52,144 bases of DNA from Nostoc sp. LEGE 06077. Its GTDB lineage: Bacteria; Cyanobacteriota; Cyanobacteriia; Cyanobacteriales; Nostocaceae. This document shows positions 28,858 through 37,240 of the stretch, in pieces. The position numbers were made by a program, and so were the translations under genes. Location of the stretch: NCBI RefSeq assembly GCF_015207705.1, contig NZ_JADEWI010000048.1, forward strand, positions 1 to 52,144, given 5' to 3'. Positions within the stretch are counted from its first letter, which is position 1. Each line of letters begins with the position of its first letter. Below the pieces are notes generated by a model that did not search any database, had not been told where the DNA came from, and saw only the letters and a program-made list of their open reading frames with translations.

Positions 28858-30402
28858 ATGAAATTTATGCTAAAAAAGCAGCATATCACCAATCAATCCC
28901 GAATTTTTACCGCCTTAATTTTGACTAGCATTTTGTCTGTTAGTAGTGGGTTAACTCTGATCAAAAATGCCACAGCTAACCCGGTCAACTTCTCACCAGC
29001 AACTACAAATGAAGTTTACGCAGATAAAAGTAAACCAAATCGTTTACCACCGTCAGTTACTAACGCGGTGCTAAAAGATTTAGCCAGCAGAGTCGGAATA
29101 TCCACCAGCGAATTGCAAGTTATTGATTATAGTCAAAAGACTTGGCGGAATGGTTGTTTAGAACTACCTCAAGCGAATGAATTTTGTACCCAAGCCTTAG
29201 TTCCTGGTTGGCTAGTTGTGGTATCTAATGGCAAGCAAAAGTGGACTTATCACACTAATAATAATGGACGTTCCTTGCGTTTAGCTGGGGCAAATAATTC
29301 CTCACAGAACAAATTGCCGAAACAAGTTAGAGAGGGGGTTTTACAACAGGCGCAAGAAGTTTCAGGATTATCAGGGCGATCGCTATCTATTCTAAATTTT
29401 CAAGCAACAGATTGGTCAGATGGTTGCGATCGCTCTACTCCTCTCTATCCTTGTGATCCCATTGTTGTCTCTGGTTGGCAAGTCACTGTAGGTGCAGCAA
29501 ATCAGCGCTGGGTGTTCTTATCAGATAAGGATGGTTCACGGATCAAGTTGTCTCAAAATGAGAGTTCAACTAACACAGCAAAACCAATTCCCACCAGTGA
29601 ATTACCCCCACCTTTAGATCAAGGTGTAGTCTTCCGCCAAATCTCCAGTGGTGGTTTTGCTGGGAGAACCTACCAAACAGTTTTACTTAATGATGGGAGT
29701 TTGATTCGCGTACGCATTGGTGATGCTAACGATTCTGAACGCAGTGTGCGCCGTGTTTCTCGCCAACAACTACAACAGTTTCAACAATTGCTACAACGCA
29801 CCAGAGGAGAATTTAGAAATCTCAGTTATCCCGCACCCATTGGTGCAGCCGATTATATTACCTACACTCTCACCAGCCGAGATGGTACGGTGCAATACAA
29901 CGATATTGCCCAAAATAACCTATCGCAAAATTTACAACTAGTCATTAAAGCTTGGAGTGAAATCAGCAACAACCAAGCTACAGATAATACCCCCAAGGTT
30001 GTACCTATTCCCAAAAGTGAATTACCGCCACCTTTAGATCAAGGCGTAGTATTTCGCCAAATCTCCAGTGGTGGTTTTGCTGGAAGAACCTACCAAACAG
30101 TTTTACTTAATGATGGGAGTTTGATTCGCATACGCATTGGTGACGCTAACGATTCGGAACGTAGTGTGCGCCGCATTTCTCGCCAACAAGTGCAAGAGTT
30201 GGAACAATTGCTACAACGCACAAAATGGGACTTTAGAAATGTGAGTTATCCAGCACCCAACGGCGCAGCTGACTTCATTACCTATACTCTGACTAGCCAA
30301 ACTGGTACAGTACAATACAACGATATTTCTCAAAATAACTTGCCGACAAAATTACAACGAGTAGTTACAGCCTGGAATCAACTTTCAGCTAATAGTCAAT
30401 AG
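28858..30402 (+). CDS. Exported protein with two duplicated domain pairs
   Basis: 514 residues. A hydrophobic signal (about 15-40, ending ATANPV) suggests export. It consists of two copies of one domain (about 63-143 and 153-231) followed by two copies of another (about 244-370 and 384-510). In the first pair each copy carries a W-x-x-GC motif and a second Cys (WRNGC 96-100/Cys110; WSDGC 186-190/Cys199), suiting a disulfide. In the second pair the repeats share SELPPPLDQGVVFRQISSGG and GRTYQTVLLNDGSLIR almost exactly. The DNA repeat at about 29600-29720 recurs 420 bp downstream with few changes, so the duplication is recent or homogenised. I do not recognise the function; an envelope or inhibitor-like role is possible. 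Confidence 0.75.
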   Translation: MKFMLKKQHITNQSRIFTALILTSILSVSSGLTLIKNATANPVNFSPATTNEVYADKSKPNRLPPSVTNAVLKDLASRVGISTSELQVIDYSQKTWRNGCLELPQANEFCTQALVPGWLVVVSNGKQKWTYHTNNNGRSLRLAGANNSSQNKLPKQVREGVLQQAQEVSGLSGRSLSILNFQATDWSDGCDRSTPLYPCDPIVVSGWQVTVGAANQRWVFLSDKDGSRIKLSQNESSTNTAKPIPTSELPPPLDQGVVFRQISSGGFAGRTYQTVLLNDGSLIRVRIGDANDSERSVRRVSRQQLQQFQQLLQRTRGEFRNLSYPAPIGAADYITYTLTSRDGTVQYNDIAQNNLSQNLQLVIKAWSEISNNQATDNTPKVVPIPKSELPPPLDQGVVFRQISSGGFAGRTYQTVLLNDGSLIRIRIGDANDSERSVRRISRQQVQELEQLLQRTKWDFRNVSYPAPNGAADFITYTLTSQTGTVQYNDISQNNLPTKLQRVVTAWNQLSANSQ

Positions 30403-30432
30403 TCAAATGACGTTTCAATCTGAGCCGAAAAA

Positions 30433-31026
30433 CTAATCTAACTCTCGCCGTCCTTCTAAGGCTCTGGCTAAGGTTACTTCATCGGCGTACTCTAAATCTC
30501 CACCCACAGGTAAACCAAAGGCAATTCGTGTCACCTTGGTAAAGGGTTTCAGCAGTTGACCAATATACAGTGTGGTGGTTTCCCCTTCTATACTCGGACT
30601 GATTGCTAAAATCACTTCCTGGGGTTTTTGCTGACTCACCCGCCGCACCAAAGGTTGGAGATTCAACTGTTCTGGGCCGATTCCATCCATTGGGGAAATC
30701 ACTCCACCTAAAACGTGATACTTACCTTTATATTCGCGGGTTTTTTCCAACGCAATCACATCCCGCGAATCAGCTACGACGCAAATGGTTTGATTGTCGC
30801 GGTTGGAATTTCGGCAGATTTCACAAACTGGTTCCGCAGATAAGTGAAAGCAGACTGAACACAAGCCTATTTGTTTTTTTGCGTCAACCAACGCTTGCGC
30901 CAGAGCCTCTACTTCTGCTTCTGGTCGCTTCAAAATGTGCAAAGCCAGTCGCTGGGCTGATTTGGGGCCTACTCCTGGTAGCCGTTGCAACTGTTCGATT
31001 AACCGTGCTAAAGGGCGTGCGTAAAC
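30433..31026 (-). CDS. recR: Recombination mediator RecR, unusual start
   Basis: Works with RecO to load RecA at gapped DNA. From the HhH segment onward it is standard: [18 protein letters not shown], the Cys4 zinc finger (CSVCFHLS and CEICRN), the Toprim region ([37 protein letters not shown]) and [20 protein letters not shown]. The usual N-terminus, [16 protein letters not shown], is present in frame, but there is no ATG, GTG or TTG before it. The codon at the expected start (31024-31026) is GTT, and a stop codon lies about 12 codons upstream. The first ordinary start, TTG at 30990, would remove about 12 residues including the first helix. Confidence 0.85.
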   Translation of the reverse strand, partial: VYARPLARLIEQLQRLPGVGPKSAQRLALHILKRPEAEVEALAQALVDAKKQIGLCSVCFHLSAEPVCEICRNSNRDNQTICVVADSRDVIALEKTREYKGKYHVLGGVISPMDGIGPEQLNLQPLVRRVSQQKPQEVILAISPSIEGETTTLYIGQLLKPFTKVTRIAFGLPVGGDLEYADEVTLARALEGRRELD

Positions 31027-31081
31027 CGTGGTCTTATCTCCCGAATGTGTTCGCCTTAACTATGATGACATAGGCTAGAAA

Positions 31082-31200
31082 AGTCTGAAGTGTGAAGTAT
31101 GAAGTGTGAAATTTTGTGTTTTCAAAAATTACCAATTGTCTCATTCCTAGATGGGTGAGTTAATTTCAGACTTCAGACTTTAGACTTCATACTTCCATTA
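31082..31200. repeat. Tandem 'agtgtgaagtatga' and 'cagacttcagactt' repeats
   Basis: Two runs of 7-10 bp units (31085-31110 and 31165-31197) between recR and the ArsR gene. The second run overlaps the last codons of the ArsR-family gene, giving its MKSKV end and stop codon. Confidence 0.7.
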
Positions 31201-31529
31201 GCCATTGACTTTTGACACGAAAACGATGGTTGGGCCGATCGCAGTACTGCTTCTAATAAACCAGGAAACAGCATTTCTAAATCTTCGCGCCGCAATTGAT
31301 TGATGTGCTGGGTTCCTTCTTTATGAGTCAAGACTACACCCGACTCTCTGAGAATCTTGAAGTGGTTGGACATAGTAGACTTGGCGATCGCAAAATCAAA
31401 ATCGGCACAGCACTGCTCTCCTTTGGTGGCTAACAACCGCACAATCTCTAGCCGCACTGGGTCGCCTAACGCATACAATACCGCTGATAGTGATATATCT
31501 TTTTTGTCTGGATGATATAAAAATCTCAT
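31173..31529 (-). CDS. ArsR-family transcriptional repressor with Cys-Cys motif
   Basis: 118 residues from the ATG at 31529 (MRFLYHPDKKDISLSAVLYA); an upstream frame extension to 31607 crosses the operator and is unlikely. A winged helix-turn-helix is clear: LGDPVRLEIVRLLATKG, then AKSTMSNHFKILRESGVV (recognition helix), then wing THKEGTQHINQLR. The pair Cys40-Cys41 lies at the place of the metal-binding ELCVC motif of classical ArsR but is not CxC, and Cys105 is the only other cysteine, which leaves thiol-redox or electrophile sensing open. It is divergent from thioredoxin and a perfect palindrome lies 35 nt upstream. Its last residues fall in a dispersed repeat. Confidence 0.88.
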   Translation of the reverse strand: MRFLYHPDKKDISLSAVLYALGDPVRLEIVRLLATKGEQCCADFDFAIAKSTMSNHFKILRESGVVLTHKEGTQHINQLRREDLEMLFPGLLEAVLRSAQPSFSCQKSMANGSMKSKV

Positions 31530-31564
31530 ACTTGTATTATCTCTTGAACTAGCGTATATTTTAA

Positions 31565-31585
31565 TTATTCGATAAAATCGAATAA
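31565..31585. promoter_or_regulatory. Perfect 9-3-9 palindrome, likely ArsR operator
   Basis: TTATTCGAT, a 3-nt AAA spacer, then ATCGAATAA. It lies 35 nt upstream of the ArsR ATG and 24 nt upstream of the thioredoxin ATG, in the shared divergent promoter. The length and symmetry suit a dimeric ArsR repressor, which would control both genes. I found no second perfect copy near the SDR, nitroreductase or GST genes. Confidence 0.75.
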
Positions 31586-31609
31586 ACGAATTAAAACAGG
31601 AAGGCAACT

Positions 31610-31942
31610 ATGTCATCTGTTACAAATGTCACAGAAGCCACTTTCAAGCCAGAAGTTTTAGACAGTGAGGTGCCAGTTTTAGTAGATTTTTGGGCTCCTT
31701 GGTGCGGCCCTTGTCGAATGGTGGGGCCTGTTGTTGATGAAGTTGCCACCGAATACGAAGGACAGGTAAAAGTAGTGAAGGTGAACACAGATCAAAATCC
31801 CACTGTTGCCAGCCATTACGGAATTCGCACCATACCCACACTCATGATATTTAAGGGTGGGCGGCAAGTGGATACGGTTGTCGGTGCAGTGCCAAAATCT
31901 ACATTAGCTAAGACTTTAGCACAGCATATTTCACAACAATAA
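31610..31942 (+). CDS. trxA: Thioredoxin
   Basis: Cytosolic protein-disulfide reductant of 110 residues with the canonical active site [13 protein letters not shown] (Cys32 and Cys35), the buried Asp26 (VLVDFWAP), the cis-Pro loop RTIPTLMIF and a C-terminal helix. There is no extra domain and no signal. A ribosome-binding sequence AGGAAGG is 5-8 nt before the ATG. It is the first plus-strand gene after the ArsR operator. Its first residues differ from the m-type thioredoxin of photosynthesis, so this may be an inducible extra copy; that subtype call is tentative. Confidence 0.96.
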   Translation: MSSVTNVTEATFKPEVLDSEVPVLVDFWAPWCGPCRMVGPVVDEVATEYEGQVKVVKVNTDQNPTVASHYGIRTIPTLMIFKGGRQVDTVVGAVPKSTLAKTLAQHISQQ

Positions 31943-32100
31943 TAGCGATGGGTGGGCATTTGCTCACCTCAAAGCTTAAACAATCTGGTTGAAAATTATA
32001 CCAAACTCAGGCATGAGGCAGAAGGTAAACACATTACTGTTTCTGTCCTCATTTGAATGCGCTTGGCTATATAGCAGTCCTAAATCATTTGAGAAACGAT

Positions 32101-32895
32101 ATGGACTTGAAATTAGAAAATAAATCGGCGTTAGTTAGTGGTTCGACCACAGGAATTGGATTGGCGATCGCCCAAACATTAGCACAAGAAGGTGCATCAG
32201 TAATTGTCAATGGTCGCACAGAACAACGAGTTACCCAAGCAATTGATCAAATCAAACATAGCAATCCTGACGCGAAAGTTACAGGTATTGTTGCCGATTT
32301 AGCGACAAAAGTAGGCATCGAGCAAATTTTTGCTCAGGTTCCGCAAGTTGATATTCTCATCAACAATCTGGGAATCTACGAGCCGAAAGGATTTTTCGAG
32401 ATTACTGACGAAGATTGGTTGCATATATTGGAAGTGAACCTACTCAGCGGAGTTCGTTTAAGTCGCAAATATCTGCAAAAGATGCTAGAGCAAAACTGGG
32501 GACGAGTAATTTTTATCTCCAGCGAATCAGGTTTTCAAATCCCCGTAGAAATGATTCATTACGGTGTGACGAAAACGGCTCAGATTTCCCTAGCACGGGG
32601 TTTAGCAGAAATGACAGTCGGTACAGCAGTTACAGTCAACTCTGTCTTACCAGGGCCAACCCGTTCTGAAGGCGTAGAAGAATTTATCACCCAGATGGGA
32701 AAAGAAAAAGGAATCAGCGCCAGCGAAGTGGAAGCGGAATTTTTTCAAAAAGTCCGTCCCAGTTCACTGATTCAACGCTTTGCAACTAACGAAGAAGTCG
32801 CCACACTTGTCGCTTATCTTTCCAGTCCTCTCGCTTCTGCAACTAATGGTGCGGCTGTGCGGGTTGATGGCGGCGTGATTCGCTCGATTATTTAG
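32101..32895 (+). CDS. Short-chain dehydrogenase/reductase
   Basis: 264 residues from the ATG at 32101 (MDLKLENKSALVSGSTTGIG); a start at 32053 would add 16 residues with no family support. Classical SDR: cofactor motif SGSTTGIG (13-20), NNLG in place of NNAG, and the catalytic Tyr154 and Lys158 in HYGVTKTAQ with the preceding Ser in ISSESG. It reduces or oxidises a carbonyl or alcohol using NAD(P)H. No fatty-acid-synthase genes are near. It lies 158 nt after thioredoxin in the same direction; the substrate is unknown. Confidence 0.92.
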   Translation: MDLKLENKSALVSGSTTGIGLAIAQTLAQEGASVIVNGRTEQRVTQAIDQIKHSNPDAKVTGIVADLATKVGIEQIFAQVPQVDILINNLGIYEPKGFFEITDEDWLHILEVNLLSGVRLSRKYLQKMLEQNWGRVIFISSESGFQIPVEMIHYGVTKTAQISLARGLAEMTVGTAVTVNSVLPGPTRSEGVEEFITQMGKEKGISASEVEAEFFQKVRPSSLIQRFATNEEVATLVAYLSSPLASATNGAAVRVDGGVIRSII

Positions 32896-33138
32896 TGCTG
32901 AGTCAGATAACAGGGGACAGGTAATAGGTGACAGGTGATAGAGTGACAAGTCTTTTGCTATCTCAGTTTTATTATTTACCGATGTCCTCAGTATCTAGAC
33001 TGCCATAAATTTACTGCTGTCTCCTCCAAACGATAAATATTCACCCCAAATAGTCAAATATTTATCAATAGTTAAATCTGCTGTCTAGCAGGTAGCCAAA
33101 TATATAATGCCTGTAACCTACCTTTCAGGGAAAATCTC

Positions 33139-33804
33139 ATGAATCCAGTCACACAAACAAAAGCTTTAGATGTACCCAGCGCTATTCTTCAGCGTCGTTC
33201 TATCAAAACTTTTAAAACAGATGCGATCGCGCCAGAATTACTCAAGCAACTGGTAGAGTTAACTGTAGCCGCACCCAGCAGTTTTAATATTCAAGACTGG
33301 CGCATTATTCTGGTGCAAGATGAAGCGCAAAAAGCAGCCTTAGCCGCAGCATCTTGGAATCAAAAGCAAGTTATCGAAGCACCTGTAACTTTTGTATTCG
33401 CAGCTGATTCCGGTGCTGGTGAAAAAGATTTGACTCCAATTTTAGACCAGGGATTGCAAACTGGAGCCTGGAATGAAGGTACAGTCAACTACTTTAGAAA
33501 TTCCATTCCCCAATTCCAAGCAGGTTTAGGAGACAAGCGCCGGGAATATGCCATCAAAGATGCCATTATTGCTTCCACCCATTTAGTATTAGCAGCCGAA
33601 AGCTTGGGGTTATCCACCTGCTTTATGAATGGCTGGATTGAAGACAAAGTTAAAGAAGTAATTGGTGCAACAGATGATCCAAATTTAGCGATCGCTGTGA
33701 TCGTTCCTGTAGGTTATGCCGCCGAACCACGCTTAAATCCCGGCCGCTTACCATTTTCTCACAACGTATTTGTCGATAGAGTCGGTAATCCATATCAAGG
33801 TTAG
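33139..33804 (+). CDS. Nitroreductase family flavoprotein
   Basis: 221 residues, FMN-dependent reductase of nitro, quinone or enal-type compounds. N-terminal AILQRRSIKTFKTDAIAPEL has the conserved RRSIxxF phosphate-binding Arg-Arg-Ser; TVAAPSSFNIQDWRIILV gives the Pro-Ser-Ser-x-Asn-xQ-W motif; the C-terminal part has LAAESLGLSTCFMNGW and AVIVPVGYAAEP. It follows the SDR gene by 243 nt on the same strand. A role in detoxification fits the neighbours but the substrate is inferred only. Confidence 0.92.
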   Translation: MNPVTQTKALDVPSAILQRRSIKTFKTDAIAPELLKQLVELTVAAPSSFNIQDWRIILVQDEAQKAALAAASWNQKQVIEAPVTFVFAADSGAGEKDLTPILDQGLQTGAWNEGTVNYFRNSIPQFQAGLGDKRREYAIKDAIIASTHLVLAAESLGLSTCFMNGWIEDKVKEVIGATDDPNLAIAVIVPVGYAAEPRLNPGRLPFSHNVFVDRVGNPYQG

Positions 33805-33879
33805 AAAAAGTATGAAGTGTGAAGTATGAAGTATGAAATTCCATATTTCTGATTTCATACGATGTGCAACTTATTCTTA

Positions 33880-33968
33880 AAACCCCTCTCCAAACCTCTC
33901 CCCGAAACGGAGAGAGGCTTTGAATCTTACTCCCCTTCCCTGGTAGGGAAGGGGTTGGGGGTTAGGTT
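33880..33968. repeat. CCTCTCC/GGAGAGG dispersed palindromic repeat
   Basis: Contains ctctccccgaaacggagagag and ccccttccctggtagggaagggg hairpins. A closely related element lies at 34765-34883. These are typical multi-copy intergenic repeats of filamentous cyanobacteria and separate members of the detoxification cluster. Confidence 0.8.
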
Positions 33969-34021
33969 TGAAAGAAAGTTGCATATTGCACCAATGACCA
34001 ATAACCCAGGAGAATCAAATC

Positions 34022-34720
34022 ATGATTGAACTTTACTATTGGACAACACCCAACGGTCATAAAATCACGATATTTCTGGAAGAAGCAGAAATACCTTACA
34101 AAATTGTGCCTGTAAATATTGGTGCAGGGGAGCAATTTCAACCAGACTTTCTCAAGATTTCTCCGAATAATCGTATCCCAGCGATCGTTGATCATGAACC
34201 AGGGGGTGGCGGTGCGCCAGTCTCAGTTTTTGAATCTGGGGCAATTTTGCTGTATTTAGCTGAAAAAACTGGAAAATTAATTTCTCCAGACATCAGGAAA
34301 CGAGTAGAAGTACTGCAATGGTTGTTTTGGCAAATGGGGGGTTTGGGGCCAATGGCCGGACAGAATCACCATTTTAGCGCCTACGCTCCCGAAAAAATTG
34401 AATATGCAATTAACCGCTATGTCAACGAAACGGCACGCTTATATGCAGTGCTAAATAAGCAACTAGCAGATAAAGAATTCATCGCCGGTGATTATTCCAT
34501 TGCAGATATCGCCGCCTATCCTTGGATTGTGCCTTATGAACGCCAAGGTCAAAAACTAGAAGATTTTCCCAATATTCAACGCTGGTTTGAAGCAATTAAA
34601 GCTCGTCCTGCCACAATTCGCGCCTATGAAAAAGCCGAAGCTTTCAAAAACCAAGCTTTAGATATTGACAAATCACGAAATTTGTTGTTCAACCAATCAG
34701 CAAAAACAGTTACAAATTAA
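34022..34720 (+). CDS. Glutathione S-transferase, Ure2p/YghU-like
   Basis: 232 residues. Conjugates glutathione to electrophiles or reduces disulfides. The N-terminal thioredoxin fold (IELYYWTTPNGHKITIFLEE) is followed by NNRIPAIVDHEP (cis-Pro) and SVFESGAILLYLAEKTGKL (glutathione-binding ES). A long helical C-terminal domain follows from about residue 95 (VEVLQWLFWQMGGLGPMAGQ, FIAGDYSIADIAAYPWIVPY with the N-capping box). The TPNGxK active-site form is typical of the YghU/YfcG nu-class disulfide-bond oxidoreductase subgroup. It is in the same-direction run as nitroreductase and SDR. The N-terminal active residue is Thr-Pro-Asn, not Cys or Tyr. Confidence 0.93.
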   Translation: MIELYYWTTPNGHKITIFLEEAEIPYKIVPVNIGAGEQFQPDFLKISPNNRIPAIVDHEPGGGGAPVSVFESGAILLYLAEKTGKLISPDIRKRVEVLQWLFWQMGGLGPMAGQNHHFSAYAPEKIEYAINRYVNETARLYAVLNKQLADKEFIAGDYSIADIAAYPWIVPYERQGQKLEDFPNIQRWFEAIKARPATIRAYEKAEAFKNQALDIDKSRNLLFNQSAKTVTN

Positions 34721-34764
34721 ATCTTTATGAAATCGCTGAGTAGTTTTGAATACAACAAATTGAA

Positions 34765-34883
34765 GAACCTCTCTCCAAACCTCTCCTCGAATCGGGGAGA
34801 GGCTTTAAAAGCTTAATTCTTCCTTGTTAATTTAAGGATATTTCAGCCCCTCTCCGACGAGGAGAGGGGTTGGGGAGAGGTTC
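34765..34883. repeat. Second copy of the CCTCTCC/GGAGAGG dispersed repeat
   Basis: Hairpins ctctcctcgaatcggggagag and cccctctccgacgaggagagggg, related to the element at 33880-33968. It lies between the GST and MFS genes. Confidence 0.8.
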
Positions 34884-34926
34884 ATATAACTCAGGTTACT
34901 CAGCACTGTTCAAACAGGAGAAATAA

Positions 34927-36135
34927 GTGGGGTTAGGTACAATCGGGCAAACAGGTAAGACACCTGTCTCGTTAGGGCTGTTGGGTGCTGCTGCTTTTAT
35001 GGTAATTGCCGATGTGCGGGTAATAGATCCACTGCTGCATATTATTGCGAACGAATTTAATGTTGGTGTGGGTAGTGCAGCAGTAATTGTCTCAGCCTAT
35101 ACGATTCCCTACGGATTATTTCAGTTAGTCTACGGGCCGTTGGGCGATCGCATCGGTAAATTAAAAGTGATTACCGCCGCCTTAACAGCGTTTGCTGTAG
35201 GTACAGCCCTTTGTGCATTTGTCTCGAATATTGCCCTACTTACCTTACTGCGGTTTCTCACAGGAATGTTTGCCGCAGGTATTATCCCTGTGACCTTAGC
35301 ATATATTGGCGATAATTTTCCCTATACAGAACGTCAAGCCGCCATTGGTAAATATTTGAGTGCGCTGGTACTGGGTCAAATTCTCGGCGGTAGTTTAGGC
35401 GGGATATTCGGCGAGTATATTAGCTGGCGCGACATCTTTTTATTATTTGGGATTGTCTCTTTGGCGATCGCTGGTTTACTATGGCGAGGAACACGTAATT
35501 TTCGAGATGGCAATCGTTCCACAGAGCGATTTAGTCTAGCAACATTCAAACCATATTACCAACTACTAACTCAACCAACTGCCCGAACGGTGATTATCGC
35601 CGTATTTATTGAAGGCTTTTGCTTAATGGGAGCATTTGCTTACGTTGGTGCATTTCTGCGCGATAGATACGGCTTACCCTACGTGACGATTGGGTTTATG
35701 TTGAGCAGTTTTGGCTTGGGTGGATTAATTTATAGTCGTAGTGTTAAGTGGTTAGTGCAGCGGCTAGGTGAAACTCGACTGATGGGAGTTGGTGGCTGGT
35801 TAATGTGCATTTCCTTTTTAGCGATCGCATTATTGCACAATTGGCTATTATTTATTCCCTTCTGCACCCTGATGGGGTTGGCTTTTTATATGATGCACAG
35901 CACCCTACAAACCCAAGCCACCGAACTAGCACCAGAAGCACGGGGTACAGCAGTCTCGTTATTTGCCTTCAACTTATTTATTGGTCAGGGAATTGGTGCC
36001 GCCGTCTTTGGTAGAGTCGTAGATAACTTTGGTTATGTACCTTGTTTTATCATTGCCGGAACTGCGATCGCCATACTCGCAACTTGGTTATTTAAAAAAG
36101 GTAGTCCCGATAAAAAATCGTACAGCCATGAATAA
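34927..36135 (+). CDS. MFS transporter (drug/metabolite exporter type)
   Basis: 402 residues with about twelve membrane helices. The start is GTG at 34927, with AGGAG about 8 nt before it. MFS signatures: GPLGDRIGKLKV in the loop after helix 2, and FLTGMFAAGIIPVTLAYIGDNF in the helix-4/5 part, consistent with a proton-driven drug:H+ antiporter. The second half begins around PYYQLLTQPTARTVI. It is the last of the plus-strand genes in the ArsR-linked run. Cargo cannot be read from sequence; export of a conjugated or reduced electrophile is an inference. Confidence 0.92.
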   Translation: MGLGTIGQTGKTPVSLGLLGAAAFMVIADVRVIDPLLHIIANEFNVGVGSAAVIVSAYTIPYGLFQLVYGPLGDRIGKLKVITAALTAFAVGTALCAFVSNIALLTLLRFLTGMFAAGIIPVTLAYIGDNFPYTERQAAIGKYLSALVLGQILGGSLGGIFGEYISWRDIFLLFGIVSLAIAGLLWRGTRNFRDGNRSTERFSLATFKPYYQLLTQPTARTVIIAVFIEGFCLMGAFAYVGAFLRDRYGLPYVTIGFMLSSFGLGGLIYSRSVKWLVQRLGETRLMGVGGWLMCISFLAIALLHNWLLFIPFCTLMGLAFYMMHSTLQTQATELAPEARGTAVSLFAFNLFIGQGIGAAVFGRVVDNFGYVPCFIIAGTAIAILATWLFKKGSPDKKSYSHE

Positions 36136-36308
36136 AAGGAGATATTCTTCCAGAATTGCTGAATTGGTGTTCTAGGGCTAGGTGCATGATGTGAATATAA
36201 AGTTTTATTGGTAAGCTGAGATTGCAGTCATCTCCAGTAACCCGGAGCGATCGCTATTGCTATCCCCATAGATTAAGGGACAGAATATAGTACAGGTATA
36301 GGGAAACA

Positions 36309-37109
36309 ATGCAAAAACTCCTTTTTCATGGCAGAGATAGCTTTAGAGCGCAGGCTATATTTTTAGGAAAAAAGATTAACCTGCAAAAATTGGAGAATTA
36401 TGATTGCTTGGCGACTATGCCAGTAATAGTTAAAGTAGGTGAACAAGGTGGTGCAGTGCTACTAAGCTATGGTGCAGTTGTGCTGTTTAATCTTGAGCCT
36501 GTGGAAAAAGTCGCCTTTTTGACTAGTCTATCTTCTCAAGTTAAGGATTCTTTTACGGAGCCAGAAACAGAAGAGGTAGAAGTACATCTTAATATTGCCG
36601 AAAGTGAGAGAGTCAAAGAAGGCAAAATTTTACTCCATGAATTCAGTGTAGAACGTTTACAGATAGTGGCTGATATTCTCGCTAAAAGTGTTGTTTTGTC
36701 TCATTATGAAATCAGCCTAGCAACTGTATTTGATCAAATTGAACCGTTTGCTGCTAGTCTTCAAAGTGAAAACAGGAGTCAACGTAAGAGTCGGGAATTG
36801 TTGCGTCAACTGGGAACTACTCTGTTAGTTCAACATAAAATTGTCGGTCGAGTCGAGATTATTGATAAGCCAGAGTTACTATGGGAGTCTCCTCAACTAG
36901 AAAACTTATATCTGCGTTTGGAGGATGAATATGAAATCCGTGAGCGTCACCATGCTTTGGAACGAAAACTAGAGCTAATCTCCCAAACTGCACAAATTGT
37001 GCTGGAGTTTATGCAGCATAGTAGTAGCCAGCGAGTAGAGTGGTATGTGGTAATTCTGATTGTGGTGGAGATTCTGCTGTCACTGTACGACATTATTTTC
37101 AAAGGCTAA
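36309..37109 (+). CDS. RMD1/YagE (DUF155) family membrane protein
   Basis: 266 residues. The N-terminal domain carries the DUF155 pattern (NYDCLATMPVIVKVGEQGGA, VVLFNLEPVEKVAFLTSL), a helical region follows with ERHHALERKLELISQTAQ, and the C-terminus has one membrane helix (WYVVILIVVEILLSLYDIIF). In yeast the relatives Rmd1 and Rmd8 are linked to mitochondria or sporulation; bacterial function is unknown. The gene stands alone and is followed by the bidirectional terminator at 37184. Confidence 0.85.
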   Translation: MQKLLFHGRDSFRAQAIFLGKKINLQKLENYDCLATMPVIVKVGEQGGAVLLSYGAVVLFNLEPVEKVAFLTSLSSQVKDSFTEPETEEVEVHLNIAESERVKEGKILLHEFSVERLQIVADILAKSVVLSHYEISLATVFDQIEPFAASLQSENRSQRKSRELLRQLGTTLLVQHKIVGRVEIIDKPELLWESPQLENLYLRLEDEYEIRERHHALERKLELISQTAQIVLEFMQHSSSQRVEWYVVILIVVEILLSLYDIIFKG

Positions 37110-37183
37110 GGCGAGAGAACATTACAACACCGTTCAGTTTCTCCAACAACTGCAACAGATGCTTGAAACTCCCGATAAACTCC

Positions 37184-37226
37184 ATAAATGAATGCCCTCA
37201 TAGTGTTTATGAGGGCATTCATTTAT
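37184..37226. terminator. Bidirectional terminator, perfect 19-bp stem
   Basis: Arms 37184-37202 and 37208-37226 are exactly complementary (ATAAATGAATGCCCTCATA) around a 5-nt loop. It lies between the convergent DUF155 gene and rpsU, 14 nt after rpsU ends. The A/T ends of the stem provide U-rich tails on both strands. Confidence 0.9.
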
Positions 37227-37240
37227 ATCTATGTCAGTTC

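Noticed and set aside
30603-31073. 156-residue plus-strand ORF opposite recR
   Set aside because: It overlaps recR entirely, and recR has clear zinc-finger and Toprim motifs.
31610-31788. Minus-strand ORFs opposite thioredoxin
   Set aside because: They mirror the thioredoxin codons and have no family features.
31610-36135. Biosynthetic gene cluster around SDR, nitroreductase and MFS
   Set aside because: No scaffold-building enzyme (PKS, NRPS, terpene or RiPP genes) is present.
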